Source: Acanthosepion pharaonis (taxonomy: Eukaryota; Mollusca; Cephalopoda; Sepiida; Sepiidae). Taken from it: a DNA stretch of 64,000 bases. Location of the stretch: NCBI GenBank assembly GCA_903632075.3, contig CAHIKZ030005494.1, forward strand, positions 735,001-799,000. Direction: 5' to 3'. The translations under genes were made by a program, and so were the position numbers. This document shows, piece after piece, positions 1 to 11,452 of the stretch (within the stretch, counting starts at the first letter, position 1; the number at the start of each line of letters is the position of its first letter). The notes below the pieces were generated by a model that saw nothing but the letters and a program-made list of their open reading frames with translations, searched no databases and was not told the origin of the DNA.

Positions 1-76
1 ACTTGCTATAATAGGCATTACACAGAGTAATCTTGTGGTGGTCGCTGATACTTTCGTATTCGACTAACTATCGTCC

Positions 77-353
77 GACATCGACTCACTGACGATATTC
101 AGTCCCCCCCCCCCCACGAGGGTGTCATGTGGCACAAGGCCTTTTTAACGTGGGCAATTCCCAAGCCATTAGGCTCGGCCAAAAAATAGCCCATTTGAAC
201 CCGTATAAATGGGTTCAGGGCCGGTTTTACCTCCCCGAAGGAGACCCCGCCTTTCGGCGTAGCCTCCTTCGGGTTCCTCCCGCCCGTAGGAAGAGAGTTT
301 AACCGAACAGTCGGTTCAGACTTGAACGACTGACTCACATCGACTCACTGACT
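77..353. repeat. GC-rich block bounded by 16-bp direct repeats
   Basis: The 16-base sequence ACATCGACTCACTGAC occurs at both ends of this block, so it looks like an insertion with a long target duplication. The inside is far GC-richer than its surroundings. It has a run of C's, a region able to form hairpins (about 235-275) and a minus-strand open frame of 79 codons with no family I recognise. It contains GTGGCACAAGGCC, a string also found in the trimeric SINE near 20.3 kb, so a SINE-related origin is possible. I cannot assign a function. Confidence 0.4.
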
Positions 354-453
354 GACCCCCGTTTCTATTACTATTCCTACTTATATTAGGTGGGAGAGTC
401 TATTCACTATATAATAGGTGTGTTTCACCATAACAGTAATAAAAAAAAGTCAG

Positions 454-990
454 TCTATATAATGAATGTCATTGTGTCACTTTTTCAACTTTACTCCTAG
501 ATTTGGAATCAGGCCGACTCCGTGAGCAAATAAAAATCAGTCCGAGGCGGATCCGGACCCGCATTTCTGAAATTTTGCATTCCTAAGTTTTCATAACTGC
601 GATTGTTTTCAGGGATTTTTTTAAGTGAGTTTTTGCGACGGCTTTTTTGTACGATAACAATTTTTATAACTTGGAAATAAATTTGGGAATAAACGAAATC
701 AATTGCGAAATCCAGCGAAAGTCACCCATAGAGTAAAAATATTGTCTGTACGGAAAGTAAAGACCTACGTACATCAAATTCTCTTTAAATTAAGTGGCGA
801 CAGAAGAATTATAGGTGAACTTTAAAAAAATTAAATATTAATGCAATACTGAAATGAAGCGATCAATTTTGAGTTCTTCTGTAGTTTTTTGTTGCCTATC
901 GCATCTACTTTTATTGTGATGAAAGCCCAATCAAGAGTCTTCCACAGGAGCTAGCTTAAATGCCGCCCGATAGGGCGGCTTTTAAGCTAA
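454..990 (+). mobile_element. Non-autonomous Helitron with 3' hairpin and CTAA end
   Basis: The left end begins TCTATATAATGAATGTCA. The right end carries a perfect 7-bp stem with a GATA loop (962-979), followed 11 bases later by CTAA and then a T, which is the Helitron CTRR-T terminus. The left flank base is G rather than the usual A. There is no Rep or helicase sequence, so it is non-autonomous (537 bp). Antisense relatives lie at 56408-56985, 57119-57270 and 25217-25343. The 13.6-15.0 kb element shares both termini. Confidence 0.8.
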
Positions 991-999
991 TAAATAAAT

Positions 1000-1400
1000 A
1001 AAAAAACTCGAGAAGGTGCAGTCAGTCATTATCTTACGAATCTATCATTTTTATCGATAGTTAACTGTCGCAGGTATAAAATAATTTTGCTCTTTAAAAT
1101 AAAAATAAAAAATTGAAAAAAACATTGTAAATTGTGGCGTAGAAATTGACCTCGAGATTTTTAGCTCAAAATTCTCAGACCCTTACTTATCGTATATGTC
1201 GACCTCCAAAATATACGGTAAGCTACCAGTGACACAAAAATATTTTTCCGGTTTGAAAAAACGGCTTGTAAACCGCAATTTATGGCAAATATTAGTAACC
1301 GGTCCTATCATTTTTTACACTAATGTTCATCTTGTAAAAGACCTGAGAGCCACTCAAGGTAGAGGGTTACAGAGTAAGAGTTAATTTATAAATCTACTAT
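1000..1400. other. No recognised feature
   Basis: AT-rich sequence between the Helitron and the LINE fragment. It has a 62-codon open frame on the plus strand that resembles no family I know. I see nothing else. Confidence 0.5.
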
Positions 1401-1404
1401 TTGT

Positions 1405-1745
1405 CCGAGCATTAGATACACCTGAAGATTTTTGACAAAATTTCACCTGTTCGGTAATGTAATCCATCCTGACCTAGCATCTTGGCTTCAGTCACTTTCT
1501 CGCCGGCGTGTCGTAGCTTTCATCTGTCTTTTCTAAAATATTTTCATGGCGATTGTTCTGATCAGCTTTCCCTCTTGGCGCATCGACTGAATGAATTTAA
1601 GCATACTACTAAATTGGCAATTAGGTCTCACTGTTTTATTGCTGAAATAGATGCAACTGTCTGTAATTTTTTTGTGTGGCGATGGGCCACTGTCTTACAG
1701 AGTGCAAGTCAATTTTGTCCTATCAGCTTTCGTCTAAAACAGTAA
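1405..1745 (+). pseudogene. Jockey-type LINE, C-terminal fragment
   Basis: The translation of 1482-1745 has the typical end of a jockey-like reverse transcriptase ORF. It includes a YFHGDCSDQLS-like block, then RLNEFKHTTKLAIRSHCF. The same blocks occur in the longer copies at 15.0-16.4 kb and 60.2-60.8 kb. The final segment, normally FFPRTSRLWNSLP, is corrupted. Upstream (about 1405-1480) the DNA still aligns with the other copies but with frame breaks. It is a dead 5'-truncated copy. Confidence 0.75.
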
Positions 1746-1763
1746 TTCATCAAGAATCTAGGG

Positions 1764-1860
1764 TCTGTTGACCTGGTTCTTAGTCTGCTTCACTCACCCG
1801 ACCTTTTTTGTTAGAGTCGGTTGACCTGGTTGTTGTGAGGTTCACTCCACCCAGCTGACC
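1764..1860. repeat. Imperfect tandem duplication, about 45 bp
   Basis: The block GTTGACCTGGTTCTTAG through the following CACCCGACCTTTT is repeated once with changes (1768-1806 and about 1818-1860). It follows the LINE fragment directly and may be its 3' flank. Confidence 0.4.
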
Positions 1861-1869
1861 TTTGTTAAG

Positions 1870-2480
1870 ACGATAATTGTCAAAATGATTTATGTAACCT
1901 CCTGCAGGTGTTAACAGCTGAGATAAATGATATCCTTACAGATCGTCATGGCCCTTTTTCTCCAGGTTTTACGGTTATCCATCACACCTGATACATCTTC
2001 AGCTTGGCATTCTATATCATGTATTTGTTAAATGGTGACCAATTGTTTTGTCAATGTCAGTGAAGTGCTATCATCGAGCAAGACATATAAGAGAATTTAT
2101 TCAATGGTATGGGATGGTATGCGAATTTAATCTTTTAGATTTATTAATACATAAAAAATGCTGAACAATGAAACCTGACAACTCATAATATTAGCATTTG
2201 AAAAATGATATCTATTTTTCTCTCTCTCTCTATATATATATATAGAGAGAGAGAGACATATCTATCTACATATATATATATATATATATATAAGAGATAT
2301 GACTGAACTTTTTATTTTTTATTTATTATTAAGACTATTTTATAATATTGTACACTTAATTTACAGAAATCTGCTTGCTTGATAAACGTCATCCTCCCAT
2401 AATATAATGATCAACAAGTTTTTATTTTCGGACATAAACAATTTTTGTTGTTGTTGTTGAGGTTATAACAATAATAATAA
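1870..2480. other. Unannotated AT-rich stretch with a palindromic microsatellite
   Basis: No gene is visible. At 2220-2258 a (CT)n(TA)n(GA)n tract is its own reverse complement and can fold into a hairpin or cruciform. It is followed by (TA)n to 2292. Confidence 0.5.
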
Positions 2481-2488
2481 TAATAGTA

Positions 2489-2792
2489 CAGTGTAACCCG
2501 AATATAAGAGACCCGGATATAAGAGAAACCCGGATATAAGAGAGATTTTCTCTGGTCCCAAATTAGAACCCATACTTACCTAAACAAAATAGATCAAACT
2601 CGGATATAAGAGAAACGTGGATATAAGATACCCGGATATAAGAGAAACACGGATATAAGAGATTTTCTCTGGTCCCAAATTAGAGACCATACTTATCTAA
2701 ACAAAATAGAACAAACCCGGATATAAGAGAAACCCGGATATAAGAGACTTCTTCTCCGGTCCCGACAACTCTCTTATATCCGGGTTACACTG
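2489..2792. mobile_element. Pogo/Tigger-like MITE, long variant
   Basis: Terminal inverted repeats begin CAGTGTAACCCGGATATAAG and the element is flanked by TA on both sides (2487-2488 and 2793-2794). A TA duplication plus CAGT-type ends is the pattern of pogo-type Tc1/mariner elements. The motif CCGGATATAAGAG recurs many times inside, in direct orientation, far more than in the short copies at 4969 and 12234. The element has no coding capacity. Confidence 0.82.
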
Positions 2793-2794
2793 TA

Positions 2795-4965
2795 ATAAAT
2801 AATAAGTCTCCACACACAGCGATTTTAAGGAATTTTTATGCTTCTTTGCATTTTGGAGAATCAAGACAATAAACTTCGGTAAATGCCAAATGTCTCAACA
2901 TGAAGAATCAATGATTTTGAGCGAAACAGGTTTGTTGAGTGACTGATAAGATTTTGCAACACTGAACCATTTCAGATCAACGGTGTTCACTTAATAAATA
3001 GCCAAATAAATAAAAACCCAGATGTAGGGTTGAGTTGATAATTTCCGCACAACTCTTCCGGTGTTATGTTACTTTTAACTTTGTAAAATAAAGTGCGTTT
3101 CGCAATAATCATCCGAAGTGAACATTAGTGATTTTGTCAGAGACTGATTCCCAAATTCCCAGCACCATATTTCGTATAATAATAAATAAAAAAAAAAATC
3201 TCACAAGTACCTTTGAAATAAATTCAGCTCAGTATTTATTTTACACTCTGTAGTCGTTTAAAAGTTTTAAGAAAAATTCACCAGGTAGGAAATTGGAATT
3301 CAACATTAACAGAAGAAAGAAAATATCGGCCAGCCTTTGAATAGGCCACCGTTTTCTTCATGGACGCAGAAAAAAGAAAACAATTTTGGTAAAGATATTT
3401 ACTGGCGATGAAAATTAATTACAAGAATCAAAAATAATAAAAGCGTGTACTACATCCAGGACAACCTTAAAATATCTCATCCTAAACAATCTATTGGAGG
3501 AAAATACTCTGCTCTCTGTCGAGTTTCAAATTGGCTGAAACAAAATAAATAAAATTAAAAAGGTTACTGTTTAACGCTATAGTGAGCAATTGGCTCGTTT
3601 GAATAACCTATTTGAAGACAAAAGATATTTTCTTGTTAAGGAAATCGATGAATAATTTTATAAATTGACAATGCCTGTCGTTTTCGCGAATGGAGTTAGG
3701 ACGAAATTCTTCCACATGCAGCATCTTCTCCATTCTTGTTGTCTTCAGACTCACTAATTTCGTTTGATAAAATCTTCGACTGAAAAGCGGTTCCGGTTGA
3801 TTCAAAATGCCTAAATATTCTTTGAAGAATTCATTAAACTAAAACCGGAATCGTTCTTTAATGATGGATTAGCATCCTGTTACCACTCTTTTTTTTACCA
3901 ATATTAATTTTTGTGTAAATCTGTGCATAAAGCGGATCACAGAGCTTATCCAGCTTCATACATATTTTCAGAAAACCTCAACTTCTAATTGGTCAATAAA
4001 CAGACAAGTGGGCTTTGCAATCCATCCACGTATAGGTCCTTTTACAGCGCGTGACCAAGTCAAGTTTTCCTGCCAAAAATTAGAAATGCTTCCAGTTGCC
4101 GACCACGTGATTACGTTGATTATAAATACTTACTCCACTATTTCTTGTACTTACGAAAATGTAGCCATTAAAAAATATCGCGTTCCGACCCCGGTTCGGG
4201 TGGACGCTATGAAAACATTCACACACGCACACAAACACGTACGTACGAAACTTAATTACAAACATTACAAGCAAGCATCAACTTATTACGAATATTCAAC
4301 TGCATTCTTTGTTTATGAAACCATTTTGTGTTCCTTCTTATTTCATATTTTGTGGTATTTTGCGTTAAATATAAATTCGAGAGGCAAGCGTCCTCTACAA
4401 TGGAATACAGACTTTAGTTACAAGATCGCGCAAGGCAAAAAAATTCTACAGAAAATATTTAAATGACTGAATATGAATTTATATAAACAGATCGCTTTAT
4501 AAGAAACTTTTGCATCAAAATATCCTGTATTATGAAGAAAATTAGATAATATATTGATTTTTCTTTTTAAGCAACTTAGGATTTGAGCCAATACACGGGC
4601 TGCTTAATTTTTGCCCACGATTATTACAGAAGCTGTTTATAAGTGTGCTTTAAGTTTTATGCTTGCGTTTAGAGATCGTGACATTTATCAGAGAAATGAA
4701 AATTAAATTTTTATTATTTATTATTCTTAAATTTTAGCACATCAGCAGATAGCTATTAATGTCAACATCCGAGCACAAATAGATATTAATTAAAAAAAAA
4801 GTAGTAATTAATGTATAATATTATCCATAACTACATATACAAGAATGTTGTTTTTGATAAAAATTAAAATATAATCATAAATACGTAAAAAATGCGTATA
4901 TTGTCGAAAATTCCTTTTTTCGCAATATAGCTAATTGTGTTATTATATAATATATATAATGCTTA
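2795..4965. other. No supported gene; AT-rich intergenic DNA
   Basis: I read both strands and found no domain I recognise. A 152-codon open frame (4008-4466, plus) is the longest but looks compositionally like neighbouring non-coding DNA. A short CA/CG microsatellite lies at about 4220-4250. Confidence 0.5.
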
Positions 4966-4968
4966 TTA

Positions 4969-5121
4969 CAGTGTAACCCGGATATAAGAGACCCGAATAT
5001 ATGAGAGATTTTCTCTGGTCCCAAATTAGAGCCTGTGTTAATGTATATTAAATAGACCAAACCCGGATATAAGAGACTTCTTCTCCGGTCCCGACAACTC
5101 TCTTATATCCGGGTTACACTG
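4969..5121. mobile_element. Pogo/Tigger-like MITE, short copy
   Basis: It has the same inverted ends as the 2489 and 12234 copies, with TA duplications at 4967-4968 and 5122-5123. It is 153 bp long. The interior shares the TTTTCTCTGGTCCCAAATTA block with the other copies. Confidence 0.85.
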
Positions 5122-5124
5122 TAC

Positions 5125-6090
5125 TTAAACAATAATAATGCTGAATATTTTTTAAACATTAAAGTATATTTAATCACATCTCCGTCATAGCTGTTGTGAT
5201 CTGTTAATAAATAAAAAAAATGCCTGATGAACGGTATTACCGACCACCGTGAATAGAACAGTGACCAACCCTGTGTCATTAATGATCGTAACCAGGAGGA
5301 ACGTGGTTCGAATTCTGATTAACAGACAAGTGAAACTGACTGAAATCAATTCAGAAGGCACCAGACGGTTATTTAGTTGGTTATTTCAGCGTTTTATTAG
5401 TTTCCTTAAAATATGGGAGCAGAAGACACATCAGAGTGTTCTCTTATTCACACCACGACACTCAACATATCACCTGAGATTGTCACCTCACTAACTGAAC
5501 CATAAAGGAATGGTTATCACATAGCCTGATGAATCACGAGTCCAGTTGGTTCGGGTGGCCATGGACCCCAAGAAGCCACCATGCGTTGCTTTGTGTGCAT
5601 TTGCATCCATTCACAGTACCATGGACACCAACAATGATGGCGTATTCTAGTAAGATAATGCGTAGTATCATTCCTTAACGAATTGTTACTTTCGTAGCTG
5701 CATTACGGATTTCCTGTGGATTTACTTCCATAGCCTATTCCATGTTTGAATATGGCCACAGCGGTTTAAAAATCACGGTTTTCTTTCCTCTAGATGGACT
5801 GCCTCTCTAGGCTCACGAGCTCCATCTACGAGAATGCAAGCACACTAATAACTGACTTACAGTGAGAAGGTATAGTTTAGACTAGGCTATTGTCTTTTAC
5901 CACGTAGGTCGTTCTTAACTAGGCGAAACTATACCTGGATAGATTCTTGGAGAGAGATAATCTAGGCTGTTATATCGGCCCTGAAAAAAAGGATTAAATT
6001 AATTATGAGAGTCGGTTTGGCTGGGCAGTCGGGTTGGCTACGGTTACCGACATGAAAAATAGACTCGGTTATTGGAAATAGATTTCAGAT
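5125..6090. other. No supported gene; possible degenerate SINE pieces
   Basis: A box-B-like GTGGTTCGAATTC lies near 5308, after a possible tRNA-like stretch from about 5230, but I cannot delimit an element. A short inverted repeat (GGTATAGTTT with AAACTATACC) spans about 5867-5936. Confidence 0.3.
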
Positions 6091-6165
6091 TCCGACTGTT
6101 GCGTACATTTTAATGCTCCTTTGGAAAGGTAGGAATCCATACCGTCCCAGGCTTCTAGTAAAATA
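6090..6165 (+). repeat. Degenerate SINE-1 core fragment
   Basis: TTTGGAAAGGTAGGAATCC and the bases before it resemble the conserved centre of the SINE-1 family (copies at 23359, 29518, 49850 and 57783). Only the core is visible. Confidence 0.4.
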
Positions 6166-6285
6166 GGATATAATAGGCTAAGGCATCTGTTCTGTAAAAA
6201 AATGCACTCAATTCAAAATCGAAGAAAAAAAGCGACTTGCAACCACTACTACTTTCCCCAAGAATAATATTGGTAATTCGGTTAT

Positions 6286-6501
6286 TTAAAAAAGAAAAAA
6301 AAGAAAAAAGAAAAGAAAGGAAAGAAAAGAAAAGAAAGAAAAAAGAAGAAAAGAAAAGAAAAAAGAAAAAAAAAAAAGAAAAAAAGAAAAAAAAAAAAAA
6401 AAAGAAAAAAAGAAAAAAAAAAGAAAAAAGAAAAGAAAGAAAAGAAAAAAGAAAAAAGAAAAGAAAGAAAGAAAAGAAAAAAGAAAAGAAAACAAACAAT
6501 T
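6286..6501. repeat. Homopurine tract of about 210 bp
   Basis: The plus strand is almost exclusively A and G, in irregular (AAAAG)n and (AAG)n arrays. The lysine-rich or phenylalanine-rich open frames over it come from the repeat and are not genes. Confidence 0.95.
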
Positions 6502-6559
6502 GTGGATAGCCATTATTACCTTATTACTATTAATCGTGAATGGATAAAGCATTTCAAAA

Positions 6560-6750
6560 ATGTTATTGGTTAAGGGAAGCTATATCAACATGGCCGAAGT
6601 AGGGTTAATGTCCAGACTACCCAGGAAACAAATTAGCAGAGAGAGGCTAGAAATTCATATCGGGTCTTTGATTCATCCATGTGTCACAACTCTGGGGTAT
6701 GTAGTCGGGGTGGGAGGGATGATGATGATGATATATATAAATAAAAAATA
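6560..6750 (+). repeat. Possible retroposon end with (GAT)n tail
   Basis: A moderately GC-rich 150-bp stretch ends in GATGATGATGAT and then AT-rich DNA. This resembles the type A SINE tail, which also ends in a GAT repeat, but no tRNA-like head is visible. Confidence 0.25.
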
Positions 6751-7430
6751 AAATATAATGATAATAATAATAATGAAAATTATAAATAAAATAAAACAAC
6801 ATAAAAATGTTGTATAAAATAAATTAAATAATTAAAAATAATAAAAATACTCCCAACATGCAACTGAAAATGTCTATGTCGGAAATACGGACATCCCGCC
6901 AAAAGATATTAAATTCAATCTCTTCACCACGAACCTTGGTACGGGCAACACGTGTCCAACTTTTGTGATATGGCTTTAACAGTAAATTTCTCCCTTTTAT
7001 CTCATGTACCATAAAACAATTGTAACGTAAAAAAATACCCACAAAAATATAAATAAATTGTATGAAATTAATATACAATTTACCACACTTTTCCTGTTAT
7101 TTGTGTACATCTTATTTTCTGTCAAGTATGCTTTTATCTCCGTGAACACGAAACTGATTTCTGCTGCTGTGATGCGAGTGAATCCCCCCCACACGCACAC
7201 ACACCAGAATTGTGGTGACCGCAATGTATATAAGAAAAAAAAACACAATTCGCCTACAAGTAATTAAGCAGAAAGAACAAGTCAAACTTCATCTCTAAGA
7301 TCAACTTCATGAAGCTGTGGTTTTAAAACTGAACTGGCAGGAGCTTTCATTTCAGCAAAGTGTGTGCTACACACACAATCGATATCAGACAAATAGTAGT
7401 TAAGCAGATAAGAAAATGAAAAAAAAATGC
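6750..7430. other. No supported gene
   Basis: AT-rich DNA with overlapping short frames on both strands. A small CA repeat lies at about 7188-7203. No domain is recognisable. Confidence 0.5.
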
Positions 7431-7435
7431 CTCAA

Positions 7436-7660
7436 AACAAACACGTTTCGTCCTAAGAAAGAACTTCAGACTAAATGCTTTTATCGAGGGAGTCAATCCC
7501 ATATTATTATAAGTAGGTAGCCGGTAACAAACCTCGATAATAATTTTAACACCGAAAACGCTAACGATCCATAAAAATTTGTCACTGGGGTATTATCTGC
7601 AAATTTACCGGAGTTCCTTCTAGGGACGAAACGCGTTACTTAAAACTCACAAACTTTCGA
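7436..7660. repeat. Inverted pair of GACGAAACG (hammerhead-like) motifs
   Basis: The minus strand at 7445-7469 reads CTGAAGTTC, spacer, GGACGAAACG. The plus strand at 7612-7636 reads GGAGTTCC, spacer, GGGACGAAACG. The two face away from a middle of about 140 bp and align over about 40 bp as inverted arms. The layout matches the pairs near 19.5 kb and 58.3 kb. The cores are degenerate, so activity is unlikely. Confidence 0.5.
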
Positions 7661-8133
7661 CGAAGGTGAGCTGAAAAGTTCTCGACAGTATCCAGTTCCC
7701 AAAATACCAAATGACCAAATTTTTGAGAAGGGATTCTTGATCGGCCCCAGAATCTTTAAGTAGCCCCTTAGAAAGGCTTAGCGAAAACCCCATTTTAAAA
7801 TAACGATATTTATTAGCTATAATTTTTATAAGAAATGGATATGAGAGGAAAGCGTTTAGCCTAAGGTTTTATTTAGAATTCAATATGGACACCAGATTTC
7901 GTTACCAGCTTCTCGAGTCACCCAGGAATTGTGTCAACTGATTTCACCAGGAAATCTTGTGCTATGGCAGACATAACTTCTTGTATTCGCTCTTCAAGTT
8001 CTTGGTCTGGTATAGTAGATTTGCTCTTTTAATAAACCGTAAAGAAAAAAGTCACATGATCATCATGACTCCTGGCTGGCCACTCATACATAAAATGGGG
8101 AGTTACTTTTCAATCACCATATATATCAAGAAA

Positions 8134-8310
8134 AAAACGTTAAAAATTCATTTCGGTTATAATTTTGTGTATATCTTTATATATTCATCTCTTCAGACCA
8201 AAATTCTTTTAATAAAATCTAAAATTTTACTAAAAGAATTTCGGTCTGAAGAAATGAATATATAGATATTCATGAAATAAATTATAACCAAAATGAATCT
8301 TTAAGGTTTT
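8134..8310. mobile_element. Foldback element with hammerhead-like core on its arms
   Basis: The two halves are imperfect reverse complements over about 85 bp each, centred near 8222. The plus-strand right arm reads CTGAAGA, an 8-bp stem (ATGAATAT with ATATTCAT), then GAAAT, which is a hammerhead-like order with one extra base. The left arm carries a weaker version on the opposite strand. Confidence 0.65.
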
Positions 8311-8410
8311 CATTTTGATTATTATTATTTTCATCATAATGCTCTGTAGTTTACATTGAGCTCTCCTGGATTAATATCCTTCTTGGAATTATCCTTATCA
8401 GTCACAAATT

Positions 8411-8473
<63 letters not shown>
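8411..8473. repeat. (TA)n microsatellite
   Basis: About 60 bases of uninterrupted AT dinucleotides. Confidence 0.95.
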
Positions 8474-8474
<1 letters not shown>

Positions 8475-8536
8475 CATTTTTATGTTTATACTTTCATTTT
8501 ATAGATACAAATATTTAAATAAATGCTCTGTTTATA

Positions 8537-8832
8537 ATAAACAGTATTAACGACGTTTACCGATCTGAATGTTCGAGAAATTTTTATAGAAAATAAGCGT
8601 CCCCTGACAGGAATCGAACCTATATCCTATATGGAACCGTCATATAGCCTGGCGTGCTTTTACCGATTTAGCCACAGAGGAGCGTTTCGGTTAGCAAGAT
8701 CGATTTTACTGGGGTTTTTTTTTTAACTACAATTCTCCATGATTTTCTCTCGTACATTCATATCTTCGCATATTTCCTATGAAAATTTCACGGACACTCA
8801 GGTCGTTAAATGTCGTTAATACTGTTTATTAT
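8537..8832. mobile_element. Inverted-repeat element enclosing a tRNA-like sequence
   Basis: The ends are inverted copies of AATAAACAGTATTAACGAC. The left arm (8537-8580) and right arm (about 8785-8830) align imperfectly for about 40 bp. A related arm sequence recurs at 59567-59645. The inside holds a tRNA-like sequence on the minus strand. I see no transposase. It could be a MITE or a SINE caught between arms. Confidence 0.5.
8597..8684 (-). pseudogene. tRNA-like sequence (SINE head or tRNA pseudogene)
   Basis: On the minus strand it has an A-box-like TGGCTAAATCGGTAAAAGC and a B-box GGTTCGATTCC, with end segments that partly pair (CCTCTG with CAGGGG). The roughly 88-base length and weak anticodon arm argue against a working tRNA. 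Confidence 0.5.
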
Positions 8833-8839
8833 AGATTAT

Positions 8840-10580
8840 GCAAGGCCACTGATAACACTAATGTTCAAAAGGAAGATTAAATTCTCATAAACCAAATAAA
8901 AATTTATTTTCCTTTTAATAATAGGGTAGGGTGGAACAACTACGAAAAACAAACAAAATGGTCGTTAAAATATCTGTTGCTTTTATTTGCTTGCTTGCTT
9001 GCTTGTTCGTTTTTCAATAAGCTTTTAAATACTGGCGTTTTCCAGTATCTGAGTAGTGACCCAATTTCGGGTACCAAAGACAAAAACTGGAGTCAAAGGA
9101 AAAATTTTATTTTGTTTTATTTTTTCTTATACACCATCATCAGATTACAAGTGTGTTTAGCATTAAGTTTTTGGCGAAAAGTTCTCTTAAAAATTAAACA
9201 ATCTGACGAATGAAAATGACAATTTGAAAAAAATCTTAAGTTTGGAATTAGCAAAGTTCTAACTGCGAAATCACCAAAACAACCGAATTTCGTTTTATTT
9301 TTCATAATCTCATTTTTTTTGTGAATTATCAATTTATTAAAAAAAAAAATAGTATGGAAATTGCATTTTGATAAAGTCTATCTGTTCAGTTGTTAGACCT
9401 AACCTGTCTCTTATTCTTTTAAAAATTAATAGCTTTGCAACTGTGTCAAGTTTCGCGTTAATTTCGTATTTTTTACTTAAACTTTTGGGAAAAAATAACC
9501 ATCTCCCTTCATAATAAAGAGGCTTGCAAAAAAAAAAAAAAAACAAACAAAAAACAACACCACAACTGAGAAACGGTCGACTAAAGAATTAATCAACGGT
9601 TATAAATTTTAAAAAGGATCATTAGTAATATTCCGTTGTGTTTATCTATTGATGTAGAACTTTTAATTTAAAAGCCACAAAAAAAATGTTTAAAATTTAG
9701 ACAAGTGAAAAATAAAGAAAAGACTGGAGACTGTTACAATTAAACACTTAATTTATAAAAGCCGTATGGTTATAGAAAGGGGCTAAAAACGCTATCCAAT
9801 GTTGGGAAAAGAAGAGAGCAAAGGAACGTGGAATAATAAAAGAACCCTGTTGACTGTTGCTGATATGAAAGCAGAGAGCGATGTTAGCGGGTGTGTTGCT
9901 GCAAATAGGGGCTACTGCTATAGGACTGTGACGTCGATGTATTAGTCACCTTTGGAATCCAGCAGCCTGCGACTGAATTCTTATTTCTAACCCGTTGCAT
10001 TTGAGATGTAAACTTGGAGTCGATATGGAATTGGGACAGAAGTGAGGGAGTTTGTGAATTGAAAGGGAAGTCCGAAACTGTCAGCCATCTTTGCTGCTGC
10101 TGCTGCTATTGTTGCTGCTAGAAATGACGTAGATCCCGTTCACGCAGTCATACGTCTATTACTTTTTTGTTCTTCATCCGCCTTTGCTTCTGCTACAGTT
10201 GGCAAAACGAATAGTTCTGCACAAATATCACACCCTCTCTCTTCCCAACCATCTCACATTTAGCCCTGAGCTGGCAGGGAAATAGCTATGGAATTAGTCA
10301 TAGAAACTCATTTCTCTTTGCTTCCCACTCTCTTCAACGAAATTACAAATATCGGAGCTTGCCCCTTCTTATTGTGTATCGATCAATTTTTGATGAGACT
10401 CAGTTATTTATGGAATTGAACTTAAAAAAAAATATGGGCGGAGTAAAGGCTGGGGAAATCTCTGCTTCGTCACCAACTGTCGTCTGTTTAAAACAACCAC
10501 ACGTCATTATGATTGAGCAAACATCTATTTAGCACTTTTGGGCTATATTATCATTCAAAAATTTAGAAATAAATTACAAA
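8840..10580. other. No supported gene; partly GC-richer unique-looking stretch
   Basis: No repeat copy or domain is recognised. The portion 9780-10280 is less AT-rich, with a short (TGC)n run at about 10093-10110. It looks more like single-copy DNA than the rest and could hold untranslated or regulatory sequence, but nothing proves this. Confidence 0.35.
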
Positions 10581-10586
10581 ATATTT

Positions 10587-10948
10587 TTGGTTTGGTTTAT
10601 TTTACGGCATATCAAACTCAACCGATTTAATGCCGACAAGATATTTTATTGCTGGTAAAATTTTTTTCTTCAAAAATGTACTGCTGGTAATAATGTATTG
10701 CTGGTAATAATTTTTCCTAAAAAAATTATTGCTGGTGTTAAAACCTATTTTTACACTTTCATAGTGCTTTAACCGCAGTTCGGAGGGGGGTAACTATTTG
10801 CCCATAGCTGGGACCCTAACAGGTGCTACCACGCCGGGTCAGGGTGGACCTGGGAAAACCAGCAATTAAGAGGTGGTTCCACACTCCTTGAAATCTCTTG
10901 ATCAGAGGCTTTGCTGTTGGATGGAGTTTATCGCCTTACACAGGACGC
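10587..10948 (-). mobile_element. SINE-2 family copy
   Basis: About 360 bp and related to copies at 12848, 22113, 25003 and 26552. Read on the minus strand it starts near the CAGGACGC block and passes through TGGGCAAATAGTTA. It carries repeats of TTACCAGCAATACATT and ends in an AAACCAAACC-type A-rich tail. The A-rich end and repeated copies suggest a retroposon. No convincing tRNA boxes are visible. Confidence 0.65.
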
Positions 10949-11224
10949 AAAAGATTTGTTCGATTCTGATGTTTGGTGACAAATTTTGATAATTAGAGGA
11001 GAAAGAATTTATCAAAACAATCCTGAGAGTTTTATCAAGATCACTTAGTTTTTTTCTCTTTCTTAAATATAAAAGCAAACGTAACAGGAGGAACTGTTCT
11101 ATGCTGGAGTCTGCGCAAATGATTTTGTTGCGACAATATAAACAAAAAATGTTATCAGCATCAAAACCAGACTGTTATAGAGACAAACAATTACTCTTAG
11201 ATTTTGACAATCGGACCAATCATC

Positions 11225-11345
11225 TCAAAGACTCTATGGGGCAGGTGACGGCAACCTACGGTACGCGTGCCACACCAAGCAATTTCCAATGGTACGGAGC
11301 CGCAAATGACATCAAGAAGTCTGGACCAATAACTACTATGACAAA
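11225..11345 (+). mobile_element. Possible hAT end or internal fragment
   Basis: CAGGTGACGGCAACCTACGG followed by TACGCGTGCCA resembles the known terminal sequence of many hAT (Charlie-type) elements. The matching opposite end is not visible. The 96-codon frame over it (11101-11391) is probably incidental. Confidence 0.35.
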
Positions 11346-11452
11346 GATATTTAGCTGTTTCAAAACTTCTCACTCGTTGGACTCCCATTAATAGTAAAAA
11401 TTAAAAACAGATTATTTCTATTAATGTGGTTTACATATTATTATATAAAATA

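Noticed and set aside
4008..4466. 152-codon plus-strand open frame
   Set aside because: No recognisable domain, composition like its non-coding neighbours, and no splice or promoter context. It could be real but I cannot support it.
6155..6552. Long Lys-rich and Phe-rich open frames
   Set aside because: They are translations of the homopurine tract.
8356..8550. Open frames with Tyr-Ile repeats (also near 25.4, 42.1, 49.0, 50.2, 51.1, 60.7 and 61.0 kb)
   Set aside because: They are translations of (TA)n microsatellites.
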